Shown piece after piece: positions 11,434 to 24,225 of a stretch of DNA of 64,000 nucleotides (position 1 is the first letter of the stretch; each line of letters opens with the position of its first letter). A program made the position numbers and the translations under genes. The DNA is from Raphanus sativus (lineage: Eukaryota > Streptophyta > Magnoliopsida > Brassicales > Brassicaceae). The stretch is from contig NC_079517.1 of assembly GCF_000801105.2 (NCBI RefSeq), positions 1,488,001-1,552,000 on the forward strand. Reading direction: 5' to 3'. The notes under the pieces were generated by a model. The model was not told where the DNA came from. It saw only the letters and a list, made by a program, of their open reading frames with translations, and ran no database searches.

Positions 11434-13825
11434 TCTATAATATAACCCTATTTTTTTTTATTGACGTGTTTGCTATGGGCTTCTCTGAAACCGGCCTGTT
11501 ACCGTCTTCCTGGGCTTCTCTGAAACCTTCGTCCCATGGCGCTTTCTTTTCCGGCGTCTTCCCATTTTTCACATCCTCTGACGACGAAACGCCTCCTAAT
11601 ATTTCTTCTCTTTTCTTCTTCGAGATCCTTCATCGGCTGAACGTCGCCGTACACGATCGTCTTCATTACTTGATCTCTTCGACTTCTCCAGACACGTTCT
11701 GTCGACGAAACAATATATCTCCCTAAAACGCTTTCTCCAGGCTCCTTTATATAGCAGTCGTCGAAGGTCAGGTACTAGGTGCCTCTTGGTTTTTCTCCTC
11801 CACTATTCTCTTCGTGTGACTCTTTAACCTCTGTTCCGAAAATGTCTTCTTCTCCTCCAATTTCGACTCTCTTCGCTTCGGACGAACTGGTCAGTACGTT
11901 GTTGGGCGCTTCATCGCTTTTGGGATTCGTGGAATGAATCTGATGTAAGCCAATCTATCAACAATCACTATTAAATCAATTATCGATCTCTGGTTAGCTA
12001 ATCACCTAATTTTCTTTTAGGGTTTCTAATCACCTAATTTTTTTTATGGGTTTTTTGTTGTACAGATGAAGTTTTTTGTTGTACAGATGAAGAGAGAAAT
12101 TGAAACGATGAAGATGATGCAGTTCTTTCAGACCTCTAAATCCAATCTCTTGTCTGTGTTATAAAGGAAAGAGATCGTTCTCTTTGCAATTTTAAATTAG
12201 GTAGAGTTGGCTCCTTTATTCACTTTTATGAGAACAAAGTTTCATTCTTTTTCTTATTTCTTTTCATGGAAATTGCAGAAGAGATAGTGGACGCCTTAAA
12301 AGACTTCAAGGCTTGGTTTGATATCCTCACTATGAATACAAGTGTAAGTTCTAAGTTTCAAACTTTATAAGCTCTTGTGTGTTGTTTTTTTTGGTTTTGG
12401 AAACTCATACAAATGTGTATATGCATAAAGAAAATGGCGACTCGGAAGCTGCTGAATTATTGGAAGCTAAAATCAGGAAATTGAAGCTTGAGTATGAGAA
12501 GCTTGCCCATGAGAAAAAATGCGAGGTATCTGATCTCTTACGAGCGAACGGGTTCGCTAGGAGTCAGTTCAAGTGTATCAAAAGCGGGTTTACTGATAAG
12601 TTAAAGAGGAGAGACAATGAGATTGCTCAAGCGAACATGAAGATTTCGAGTCTTGCGTCTGATCAAGAGCAGCTTTCGGTTAGCTAATCTTGAGAAGGAT
12701 CTTGAGAATGATGAGATTATCTCGAGCTTGAAGCCTCTGACGAATCTGATGTAAGCCAATCTCTCAACAATGACGCTTAAATCAATTATCGTTTTCAATC
12801 TCCCGAACTCAAAAGCTTAATACCAACAGGAGACGGAGAAAATTGCGTCGACTTTCACGACAGCGAACAAAAAAAAACAGACGCCGACCTCACCATTTAC
12901 TCAGAATCAGACAAGATTTAGATTCGAAGCCCAACTATTTTTAAGCCCAAAAATTTCAGACCCAGTTTTTGCTTTCTCTTTATATTGACATAAAAAATAT
13001 AGCAAGTTCTTTTTGGGTCGACATCTACAGATGTTTTTTAAGGTCACTTACAAATAAATACTAACAAAGTTCATTATAAAACTATAAAACTTTTGATCAA
13101 AAAGAAAAACTATAAAACTAAATAATTTTGATATTGCATTCTTCTTAAAAGATCACAATTTATTAGTTTAAAACCAGTAAATTACAAAAAAAAAGATTGA
13201 CAAACAGTAAATAACGATTCTACATTCTTGAAACTAATTATGGGTTAAATAAATCAGAAAACAAACTTTTTTGGTTCGAATAAGTTGTTAATTTTTTAAA
13301 ACAGATTTTTTTTTTATCTTTTTCCTTTTACTTTATTTATAAATACACTAACTACTATCTACGTCAGCAATAAGCAACCACATTAACCTCAGCTTTTGCA
13401 ATAGATATCCCTTTTAGACCTAATGGTCGATTAAAAATTTAAAATAGTACAGATATAAAAATATAAAAATATCAACACATATACAGATCAAATTCTAATG
13501 CACGCAAACTACTTCAAATAACAGTGGACACAAAGAAACAAAATGCATTTTGATTTCTCCGTGTGCAGGCATCCTGATGTTTAAAAGATAAATCAAACCT
13601 TCCAAAACGAACGAACGTTAGGTGGACGTCTTTTACATTTCAGCGACTTAGTCAACGCCCAAAATACACCTCCCTCCTAAGCCCCCGCTCAAGTTTATTC
13701 ATAACATTACTAACATGGCTTCGACTTTCACAAATTTTGAAACGTCTATCAAAATCCTTACAAACACTACCAAACACATAAACAACGTACCCGGCCCCGC
13801 GCTTGCGCGGAGGCTATGCCCCTAG
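11434..13825 (+). mobile_element. Helitron (non-autonomous) with captured gene pieces
   Basis: The proposed 5' end is TCTATAATATAACC, preceded by host A at 11433. The 3' end has a GC-rich hairpin (CCGCGC-TT-GCGCGG, 13797-13810) ten bases before CTAG at 13822-13825, followed by host T at 13826. An A|T insertion site with TC at the 5' end, CTAG at the 3' end and a subterminal hairpin is the Helitron signature. No Rep/helicase frame is present, so it depends on another element. Inside are coding-like fragments with exon-intron traces, including a charged coiled-coil piece around 12430-12760 containing a frameshift near 12680. A 55-base direct repeat (about 11934-11990 and 12735-12790) flanks that piece. 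The 3' end is secure; the 5' end is less so. Confidence 0.75.
12379..12765 (+). pseudogene. Captured coiled-coil gene fragment inside the Helitron
   Basis: The open frame ending at 12687 encodes a Lys/Glu-rich helix with EAAELLEAKIRKLKLEYEK. It then shifts frame near 12680 and continues as LANLEKDLENDEIISSLKP. Upstream pieces around 11840 (MSSSPPISTLFASDE) and 12278-12343 look like exons of the same or another host gene. I do not recognise the parent. The frameshift and its place inside a Helitron argue for a captured, non-functional fragment. Confidence 0.5.
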
Positions 13826-16800
13826 TCTATAATAATAGTAGGCAACAATGAACCAAGATTCTTTTAAAGAATTAAAATATATGATTAACTAGATGAACTG
13901 ACAATTAGTCAATGCATCATATATTGTTTAAGAGTTCCAAGATATTGATAATCCTCTCGTTAAGAGCATTCCTCATTTCAAAATCCAAAGTGGATCTTCT
14001 TTTTGGTACACCATATATAATTTTACTTAGACAAAAACCCACAATTAACATGCCCAATAACAAAAACTAATTACAACGATTTCAAAAAAAGCCAGAAGCT
14101 ATAGAAGCAGTGGTATGGAGAAAATGAATCTTATGTACTAAACTGTACATGAAAGGATTTAAAAAGAGAAAATCAAATACCTTTTGAAGAGGACAAAAGG
14201 TTCCGGGAAGAGGGAACATGATAGCCTCCATGCTTCACTCTTCTCTCATCATCAGCTATCATATGAAAAAAAAGACTGATACCAAATCTCCTGAAAGTCT
14301 CTTCATCACAAAAGTGTCACATGTAATAATGTTTTGTTGGATTAGCACAATATGACAAAGAGATGACGCATGCTTACGCAAACACGTTTCATTATTGTGG
14401 CAACTTTATGAAAATAACATTATGTGCGCCAGAGATAACGATGTACTTGTGTTTGTAGAGTCTGCGGCTTTGGATGATAAGGAGCATTCGCTGCAGTTGA
14501 AGCAAGTTGTTATCGTCATAGATAAATATTTTTATATAATTGTAGACTTGTAGTCACAGGACCTTGGTGCGTATAAAAGAAATGTATACTTGTGGATATA
14601 GAACTTTGGTCCTAGACTAGCCTGAAATTTTTTTTTTTAGCCAGAAACTTCATTAGCAACCAAAAAGGTCTAAACGGAATTAAATGATGAAGCAAGTGTT
14701 GGTTCAGGAGTCCAGAGTATAATGCATGCATGTATTAGCCATTCGGTGGAATGATTCTTGCGTGGAGAAACCATAAGGGTCCATTAGATTATTTCCTCGT
14801 CTTATTATTAGTTTATTATTAATAATTCCAACAAAGTGAAATTTCAAAAAAAAGTATTTTTGATGTTTATGATTAATGTTAACATAAGAGGCACGGGGAA
14901 TGATTTACATCGAATAATAAATTTCCTCTTATGTACCCAACAACCTCATAAGAAAACGATACAAGTACTCTTTATCATGTCCCCTATATATGTAAATTAA
15001 TATACCATCACTATCGAGCATGAAGATTGATTCTGGATTTGGTTTTGGGCTCGAGGTATATCTTGATCTTATATGCTCTGTCTCCTTTTTCTCACATGCG
15101 CTTCACTTTTTTCATTTTCTCTTGAATATATATCACATTGAATATATATGCTCTGAAGAAAAGTTATGCAATTTGATTGAAATATAATGTTTTTTTTTTA
15201 AACTTGAAATATAATGTTTAGTACGTAAATTCTTTATAATAGATCAGTACGTAAATTCTTTATAATAGTTTTGTAGTTTAATTGAATAACAATTTAACAC
15301 ATCGCTAATCAATTGAAAGTGATAGTATATATATTATTTGCCTATGATGAGATGAAATGATCATATTTAGCTTATAACTGATATATATCTTAGCTGAAAT
15401 AGTTTCAGTTTCAGTCAACTGAAGCTTTAGTATGTATCATTAGTGTGCGAGTGAAGATATGTTTTGGAGAAGACAAGATTTATCTCACAAAAATGATCCA
15501 AACTAGCCATTGTTTCAGATTGAGTAGAAAAATGTGCACACTATATCATTAAGATATTTAATTAGTGATATGAAACAAAACAAAAGAAAAATAAAGAAAG
15601 ATAATAAGAAAGACTTAAGGGATCATAGCACGAGTGGTGAATTAACATATGTTAATTATATTTGGATACAAAATTGTGTGCGCATGATACAGTAGCACTC
15701 AATTTATCCTCATTAGCACCAGCTTCCTCTATTCCTATTTTTTTTTTAATTTTATGGTTCTATACCAATAATATTAAAACTAGTGAAATCATAGGAAATA
15801 TTTTAGTTTTCAGTTAATTTTTAAAAATTAATGAACGAAGTATGTCCCAATTTTATTGTTTTAGTTTGTTCTTAAATATATCATATTTGACGTTGTGGAT
15901 CACAGTTATTTTAGTATCTTGGTAATTTTTTGTAACTCCGATCTTTATAAGTGAATTTTATTTAAAACTATATACTATATATATTATGCACTTACATACA
16001 TGTATACGACTACTTGAAGAATGCCTTTAATGTACTTTTTAATTTACTAATAAATCATGCTTAAACTATCCGAAGTTACTTTTGTAAGTAGAGTGTAAAA
16101 CTCAAATAATATTTTTAATTGGATAGAAGCTCTGTTGCTAATATCTTCATCATTTTTTGTTGTTTTTTTCTTCAATGTGGCCGTATAGTATCATCAAAGA
16201 AAACACAAGAATATAAGAAAAGAGAAAATCAAATATGCTTTTAATTTTATATTTGTTGTGTCTTAAATCATTCATCCATTTTTGGACTAGAACCTTGGGC
16301 TGGGGCGGCTATGGTTATGATGTATGACATCTCTAATTACGAAATAGGTTCATCAATCTAGTATTAGTTTCATACAATATTATAAAACTAAATATGCAAA
16401 GCAATACATTACGTTAACTTTGTTTGCTTGGACGACGATGTATATGGCATTACTATCACATGTTATCATTACACAAAAGTTCCATATACAAACTTATTTG
16501 TACAGTATACAACATAATTTTGGTCTTTTGTCAAATTTCTTAGATCATTTTGACATTTCTTAGTTTTAATAAGATTTTTTTTATTTTGTAATTAAAAAAG
16601 TAGATTGTAAGAATGAATAAAAATAAACAAACATACCAAACATAAGTGTATTTGTTACCCAGAGGAGTGACTTGAGTAGGGCCGCCATGTTCACATGTCA
16701 CTGTCTTAAGAAATGGATTTGATCAGTTGGTGGGTCTATTTTCCTTTCTTGTCCTCGATTTAGGGTTCATTTCCAATGATGATGTAAGATTCTCACCTCT

Positions 16801-18148
16801 TCTATGGGATCGGTTCCCACGTCGGCTCCACAACATACATCGAGGAGATTTAGCACACTCGTACCTAAATATGTCATGCTTCGACATTTGAATCTTGGGC
16901 GATAATTATTATGTAGTTAAATGAGAAGAAGAAAGAGAGTGTGGGCTTTTATATAAATTTTCAATTAATTAGATCTTGTTTGCAAACTAGATGGACATGA
17001 AGGTGAGATAGGCACGTTTGAAGTGATTCACTATGTCTATATCCATGTTACATAACTAACTGAGATCAGGGGTGAGCAGTATACATAATTATGTAATTCA
17101 AAATTGTATGTATTGTGTGGGTGGAATATTCTCTTGTTCGATATACAGGATTAATTGATTAATAAACAAATAAGAATGTGTTGGGTGGAAGACAGAAGAT
17201 TGGTGGATGCGCGTGCAGCTCTCTATTTGTGGAATTGTGGTCATAGTGCTCACTGGTCACTGCTATCCTAATAAGTTCCTAACTCTAAACAATTCCTCCT
17301 TAATTATTTGTTTTTATATCTATCTATTTTGATAATATCTTAATCATATACACCTCCAAAGTTAAAATAATTTACTTATATTTTTTTGTAACTTAAATTT
17401 GAGTATAGTTGACTCTAAACAAAGTACACGGAACAATTTGGGTATGTTTAGTATGATTCATTTTAATTTAATTTCAAATATAAGATATTACATATATTTA
17501 ATTTGTGTATTTACAACATCTATTTGCTAGTTTTTATCGAAATATTACAAGATCAATGGAAAATCATTTACCTTATAGTGAATTGGTGATGATTGGTACA
17601 AATAATAGTAAAATGAAAAGAAAGAAATTAATTAAATAATCATTCTAGTTAAGAAAAACTTAGATGTTAACAAATTAGTTTTATAAATTAATATTTTTAG
17701 AAAACATGTATTATATATATATCAGAAACACTAAAAACACTAAACATTAAAATAATATGTCTTAATTAGTTAAAAATCGTGAAGTCACGTTTAAAAACAA
17801 TGAATAATTAGTATATAATCATCACATATCTCATGTCTTTATTCATTTTGTCATTGTGCATGACATATGAAATAAATGCTGGTGAAAGGTAAAACCAAAA
17901 GGATAAGACATAGTGAAAATCACTAGCTAATCCCGAAGATCTGTTTAAAAAAAATACATGGAATTTAAAGATGATTGTTTCATGTAAGATACAGTCATAT
18001 CAACACCACTCCAAATCGATTACCATAATTGTACAACTTTACAATCTAAATTACAACCCAATCAATTGTTTAATTTGTTTTGTGTTATAACACTATTTGT
18101 TTTCAAAAAAACTTATCTTAAATTAAAACCTAAAATACTATCTATAGT
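13826..18148. other. Long AT-rich intergenic region, no supported gene
   Basis: About 4.3 kb separates the Helitron from the retroposon. The stretch is AT-rich with no long open frame. A few GC-richer patches were read without a recognisable product: around 14180-14260, where the minus strand is open for about 28 codons ending at a GT, and around 16660-16860. These may be decayed exons or leader fragments. I cannot support a gene, RNA or intact transposon. Confidence 0.4.
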
Positions 18149-19103
18149 AACGAGGAAGAAAATATTCCTTATACTCGTTGTCAGAAAGAATATCAAATAC
18201 ATAAAAGAAAATACATAGAGAGAGAAAACTCCGGTGAAACCTTTTCATCCGGCCGACGGGGTAGACTTCCACAGCCACCGTCGGTCCGGCCCTCGTCTTA
18301 GCCTTTTTTTCAGTCTTCGTCTGTTTCTCTTTTTTGCTTCCGGCGCCGCACCATCTTCGCGGTGGGTGTTCGGCTTGTGCTATCGGCGCCGCATCCTTCT
18401 CGCGGTGGGCGTTCGGCTCTGGTTTCCGGCGTGGCTCCTATCCTTTAAAGGAGAACGGTCGGTTCTAACTTCCGCGTCGTCTGGTCTTGCTGTTGGTGGC
18501 GGCGGCTCTATTAGGGTTTGCTTTTTTGTTTTTCGTTTTGGTGGCTCTTTGTGTGGATGGGTGTTCGATTCTTTTCAGGATGAGATCTCGGGTTCCGAGT
18601 GAAGCTCTCTGAGGAAGAAAAGTTCTATGGTTGAAGATGGAGATTTCGATGGCTTCGGAGTGGACGAGATCTCGAAGGATCTGCGGTGAAGCTCTCCGTG
18701 AAAAAGTCAGGCGAAGCAAAGTTGTATGTAGCTACAGCCTCCGGCGTTTTCCGGAAAGAAATCAGACGTACGCCGACGAAAGAGAGTTTCCGGCGTGTCT
18801 GTCGACGGTGAGGCGTAGCGGTGTTGGTCGAGATGGTGAGAGCGTGACGCGTGTCCCTGCGAAGCGGAGGATTGAAGCACGTGGCAGCCTTGTCTCGATT
18901 GTGTCGGTGGTGGTCTTGGGCCTGGAATGTGTGGGCTAGAGTAGGCAATGAATGTAAGGCCTGTTGTTTGTAGTTTTTTTTAGCCTCTTATGTTTTAATG
19001 GGCTTGCGGATTAGAGTTGTATTGGGTTTATCCCTTGTTCTTGGCCTATGGGCTTTTTAATATAACTTTGACGGAAAAAAAAAAAAAAAAAACGAGGAAG
19101 AAA
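18149..19103 (+). mobile_element. Retroposon with poly(A) tail and 13-bp target duplication (LINE-derived?)
   Basis: The 13-base direct repeat aacgaggaagaaa occurs at 18149-18161 and again at 19091-19103, directly after an A-run that starts at 19075. This is the footprint of target-primed reverse transcription. The body (about 18162-19074) starts with a GC-rich segment holding a 43-base tandem duplication (CGGCGCCGCA at 18341 and 18384) and ends with a T-rich 3' part closing on ctttgacgg before the tail. Two short frames (18234-18602 and 18631-18939) have no recognised domain, and no reverse transcriptase is present. The layout looks like the 5' and 3' ends of a LINE joined without its ORF2. 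At about 0.9 kb it is too long for an ordinary plant SINE. Mobility in trans is inference. Confidence 0.75.
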
Positions 19104-20893
19104 TTAAGAAGCACTAGATCAATCGATTGGTTTTCCTTTTTAAGTGTATATATATAAGGCTACTACTGATAGACTGTCTGGTCCCCAAACCTTTTCACCT
19201 ATGAACTTGTATATTGGTGACTAAGTAATAATCGTCATAATTTAATCTAACATGTTAAATACCGACACATTGATCAAAAGGTTATCGTCTGCTCAAGTCA
19301 GTTATATTGTTTTTGTTATATTGCTTAGATATATCATATATGTCATGACCCAAACAAACATACAAATGTGGCACAAAAAGATATATGCACAACAAAACGG
19401 AGGAGGAGGAAAAAAAATAAACGGAAGGATGAGCGTAGTGGATGTAGAACAAACGCATTGAAAAAGAAACACTGAATGTTGAAACTATGAGGGTGGGTTC
19501 TTCACCATGGAACAAGCACATTCAACAAAAGTAGTATTGTTGATTTCTTTTTAACTTCTAGTATTGTTGGTTTTGACATAAGATTCTTTTCTCGATTTTC
19601 TGATGTCTTTTTGTTTTGGTATCATTCATATTTTTGGGGAAACAATTTGTGAATGATGGCTTACTAGCTACTTGTTGCAATTATCTCGCTAATGCGATCG
19701 CAATAATCCTTGAAAAAAATCAAAATTGATGGTGTACATTCTTTTTTGAATTTATGAATATTGATGTTTTGCATGGTAATAAATCATAGTAGATATTTTA
19801 AAATCAAACTTACATAGATATACAATGTTATATATTCAATAAGTAACATTTAAATAATATAAATGTTACTAACTAATTTATTATTAACATTTATATCTTG
19901 TCAAATATGTTAAATAGAAAATTATAGAAAATTAATATTTACTATTATCTCAGAGTTCGAATACATGTTCTGACCTAACCCAAACTTGATATATAGTCCC
20001 ATCAAAAGAGATCTGATTGATCTTATTCAAAATCGGTTTAACTTAAAATTAGTCAGATAGGTCTAACTTAAAACTAATCTTATAATGTAATGCCAGTTAC
20101 AAAAAAAAAAAAAAAAAAACTAATCTTATAATGAAATATTATAAACAATAATGGTTAGACGGACCAAAATTTCGAAGGGTTCGTGAATGAATAATGATAC
20201 TTATTACGTGTGTATGTACATACATATCTAATGTTTTTTGTTTGACAGATTATATATAACGAAATTCCTTAAATAATGGATAATGATAATGCCGGAATAC
20301 AGAGTTAGAACATGAAATTGCATGGAGAATAGAAATGATGTTGAGATGCCACTTTTGGTATCACATAACGAAGCATTCATTTCATTCAGTCCTAACTAAA
20401 ATTGAAAAAGGGAAAATATGTAATTATCAAGTTGCCACGCCTGATATTTGGTTCTTTTTTCTTTGTTAAGTTTGTAATTTCCCGGTCGATAAATATTATA
20501 TTATTAACTGACGATCTAACAATCGTATGATATTTCTCGGTATACTTCAACATTGGTCCTCGCCCCTCGGTCAAGCAAGCAAAGCAAACATGCGTTACAC
20601 AATCCCAATCTCACATAGTTGTACATTCAAGGCTGCTTGATATATGTAGTTGTAACTTTTATATAAAAATTAAATGTATATATAAGAAATAACATCTTGT
20701 TTTAATATGTTATACAATTCACGCATCCCACATCCCACTTTTTAATTTTTTTTATGTCGATTTATTAATATATAAATCTGCATCCTATTAAAATTGTTAT
20801 ATGTAAAAAAAAAAAAAAACTATATGACAATATGGAGTTCTGTTGAAGAATAATTGAAGTAAAACGTAACTAAAAATCTGGTTTAAACAATAA
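19104..20893. other. AT-rich intergenic region
   Basis: No gene, RNA or intact transposon recognised. There are A-runs at 20100-20119 and 20805-20819, and the six-base repeat cttataatg recurs around 20090 and 20130, suggesting a small local duplication. Short frames here have no coding character. Confidence 0.35.
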
Positions 20894-21534
20894 CTAGATT
20901 ATGATCCGCGCTTTAGAAGCGCGGAATATTTTACGATGAAAATTTTTACTAATAACTTAACAAATATTTTGGTAACTTTTAAAGAGTGTATTTAAAATAT
21001 TTTTTGCATTTAAATCAGTGTTTCTAAATTCAACCCGATTGTGATTATACCGGTTAATCCGGAGATCTGACAATTCAATTTAGGTTTTTAAAATATTCAT
21101 ATTAACAAAAATCACTAAAATTCGAGACTAACCGATTGAACTGATGGATGACCAATATGTAATCTAATTTGATTTAAATTGTAATAGTTTCATAATTTGT
21201 AATCTTATAATCCAAATTTTAAAGTTCATTATTTTGCAATTTATGAAATTATGATGTTTCTACAAAATTTTAAAGAGAAAATGATAGATATAAAATATTA
21301 AGATTAATTATTGTATTGTTTGGAAACATTGATAGTAGTATAAAATATATTGTTTGGAAACATTGATAGTAGTAAGAAATAAGTATATTGTTTGGAAACA
21401 TGGATAGTAGTATAAAGAAATGAACATTAATGATTTAATGTAGGTTTAACTATAAAGTATAAATGTGTATTTAATTTAAAAACTTACAAATAAATGTTAG
21501 GTCCAATAGAATGTTTCTGTTTTAATAAGATAGA
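20894..21534 (-). mobile_element. Small non-autonomous Helitron, minus strand
   Basis: Read on the minus strand, the element starts TCTATCTTATTAAAACAG (next to host A/T at 21535). It ends with an 8-bp perfect hairpin (stem CCGCGCTT/AAGCGCGG, 20906-20924), then CTAG at 20894-20897 followed by T. Both ends agree with known Brassicaceae Helitron termini and an A|T insertion site. The element is 641 bp and non-coding. It carries three tandem-like copies of a roughly 38-base unit beginning ttgtttggaaacat (21315-21420). Confidence 0.78.
21315..21420. repeat. Three copies of a ~38-base repeat inside the small Helitron
   Basis: The unit ttgtttggaaacattgatag with a variable AT-rich spacer occurs three times in this interval, with one substitution in the third copy (catggatag). 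Internal minisatellites are common in plant Helitrons and change copy number quickly. Confidence 0.75.
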
Positions 21535-21843
21535 TAACCATCCTGTTCAGATATTTAAATAAATAATATACTAATGTAGTTGCAATCATATTTTTGCGAG
21601 TATAGCTCCATAGATTTACTGGATGTATAATTTGACTTTAAGCATAATCTTACTTGATTTCTTAACAAGACTATATGTAGTATTTGACGACAAAATAATT
21701 TATACGTAATTCGTACAATTTAATAGACTAGTAATATAGCGCATGGTTAATGTGTAATGCTGCAGTGATCATGGTTGTCATTGGTACGCCGTGGACAAAT
21801 TATAAGAGTGTTTAATCTTGTTAGAGAATTTACTTCAAATATT

Positions 21844-22089
21844 CTCCCACTATTTTTTAAAGATCCATGTTCTAAAAAAAAAATTGTTTTAAAAAATATA
21901 TATTTTTACTTTTTCAATGTATTATTTAATGAAAATCTGTTAACTTCAAGAAAATTAATTGTGTTTATTGGATTTTTATTGGTTAAAGATTATGGAAAAT
22001 TGTTATTCACAAAAATCAATGTATTTTTAATGTGATTTCTTAATATATGTGAAAAATCTAGAATATGTATCTTTAAAAAACAGAGGGAG
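21844..22089. mobile_element. Stowaway-like MITE (degenerate)
   Basis: A start of ctcccactattttt at 21844 and an end of cagagggag at 22089, followed by TA, resemble degenerate Stowaway/mariner ends (CTCCCTCCGTTTC type). The interior matches the MITE at 39695-39928, sharing the run tgtattatttaat...aaaattaattgt...tttattg. It is non-coding. The open frame 21775-22035 is incidental. Confidence 0.6.
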
Positions 22090-22969
22090 TAATAAGTTGA
22101 TTACCATTTTTTAAATAACTTCAATCAAAAATACCATACAATTTAGGTTATGATTTGGTCATTGTTATTTAGTGTTTAATATTTAAAGGGTGGAATTGTG
22201 TTTATAAACTTTTATAAATGAATATTAAACATTTATAAATTATTTAAATATTTAGTTTAATTCATCACAATTTAGAGTATTTATAAATTTGATCATCTTA
22301 TAAAGATAAATTTAAAAATTGCATTAAATTTATGATAAATTAGAATTACTCCGCTACACCATTTTCATCTCGAACCAAAGAAAAACAACTAATCTGAAAT
22401 CGTATTTTAGCAAAAAGGAAACTAATAGGAAACGGTACTCACTAAAAAGTACAATATATCTTTCAGTCCACTATATTTTATATATCCTGTGTATAACTTT
22501 ATTTAATATGTTTATAATCTGGTGGTTTTGTTCAAAAAAAAAATCTGGTGGTCATAAGTTTAATATATGTATACACAGAAACAAGTTTGTTAAAAAAATA
22601 TTTTATAAAGTCGGCAAAAATATATAATACACTTAAATAAAGTATTTTAAAAATAATTAAAATCCCAAACATAATTTTTGGAAAGAAACAAAGAGAAAAT
22701 CGATTCACCAAAGCCAAATTTTACCACTTAAAATTACAGATTTCTTTGCCATTTAAAGTTTATACGAATGGCTAATACTACTCGAACCCAGTGTAAAAAT
22801 TCCAACAAATTTTTTTTTACCACTAGGTCAAAGCGACTTGGTTAACCAATGCCAAATTACTTTCAAATATCAAGATAAACAAGAAAATGAAACCAATACT
22901 AATCCAAAGGTAATCAAGGAAATGAAACCAATACCATTTCACACCTATTTTCTTAATCTTATTGTTTTT

Positions 22970-23007
<38 letters not shown>

Positions 23008-24090
23008 CATTATTGAATTATAAGTTTAATTTTAAAGTATTTAACTAACTTGTTATTATAATTATGTTTCTAGTTTAATCATTATAATATTAAATAAAAA
23101 ATAAAGTAAGTTTGTATAGAATCAGTTTTATACATATATTTTATGAAACTGTAAAGATTATTATGCAAATAAAAAATTTATAACACTACTTATATCCTTA
23201 TTTTTTTCCTTAAAATGCTGTATTATTAGAAAAATATTTCCTTTGTTTTTTATGTTTTCTTTTATTTTGATTTATCGTTGCAAATTCCTCAATAACTGAT
23301 AGTGAGAATTCTGCTATAGCCGGAACAACAATTCAGCTAATGAAACAGAGAACCCATCACGAGTGGAGAGAAATAGCCAATATAGACCAATCAAGAACCT
23401 GACCAATCTGAGAGCTATTGTTCTTATCCGGTGTAACCAAAAACAATTCCTCTTATCCGGTAATATATAAACTAAAATATCACGAGATACAAGGTAGGCC
23501 TGGGCTTATGCCATCGTCTTCTGATTCTCAACAATCAATTAACCTCGCCAATCTTTTGATAACATGATTGATAGCTTTTGAAGTGATATAAAATTTGGAT
23601 TGCTAACATTTGAAACGACTATATAGATGTCTTGCGGTACTATACTGATAAACATAATTATGTAGAACCGGCAGATTTACATTAACTTCGATAACAGTTT
23701 TACCAATCACAAATTATTATGTCATTGTATTCTACATGTTTTCTTTTCTTCATGATTTTGAAAATTATGCAATGTTATTATCAACCAGAACTAACATACC
23801 CACCACCTAATGGAAAACGATGAACAAACACAAATATTAGAGAGGACTCAGAAACGCACAACTCATAAAATATCTTTTCTCATTACAGAACACAATAAAA
23901 CATAACAGAATCAGAAACGCACACTAATTAGATCTCTCACAGAGACATATACGCATGCATGCATACACAACATACAAAAAACAAAACACAAACTCTCATC
24001 ATCTTTCTCGTTTCATTATGCCTGCAATCATGATTTGTTGGTCTCTTAACCCGCATGCTCCTCCACCTTTATATCCTCCAAAATCTCTCC
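22090..24090. other. AT-rich intergenic region and distal BUD2 promoter
   Basis: About 2 kb without a supported gene. A (TA)n run occurs at 22983-23007. The right third (from about 23300) has more balanced composition, with several CCAAT motifs near 23375-23410, and probably belongs to the decarboxylase promoter. Confidence 0.4.
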
Positions 24091-24098
24091 TATAAATA
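24091..24098 (+). promoter_or_regulatory. TATA box of the SAMDC4/BUD2-type gene
   Basis: A tataaata box lies 128 bases upstream of the start codon, followed by a CT-rich leader typical of plant transcription starts. No ATG occurs between this box and the start at 24226, so this leader has no upstream open reading frame. Confidence 0.7.
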
Positions 24099-24225
24099 CC
24101 ACTTCTCATCCACTTATCACCACTACCTCTCTCTACACACACAAAGCCAAGATCCTCTGCTCTGAATCTTATTGCAACTTCCTCTGTTCTGTTTTATCCC
24201 CACATCTTCTTCTTCTGACCTCCCA

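Noticed and set aside
18234..18939. Two frames of about 100-120 codons in the retroposon
   Set aside because: No recognised domain, and they sit inside a transposon with clear boundaries; treated as part of the element.
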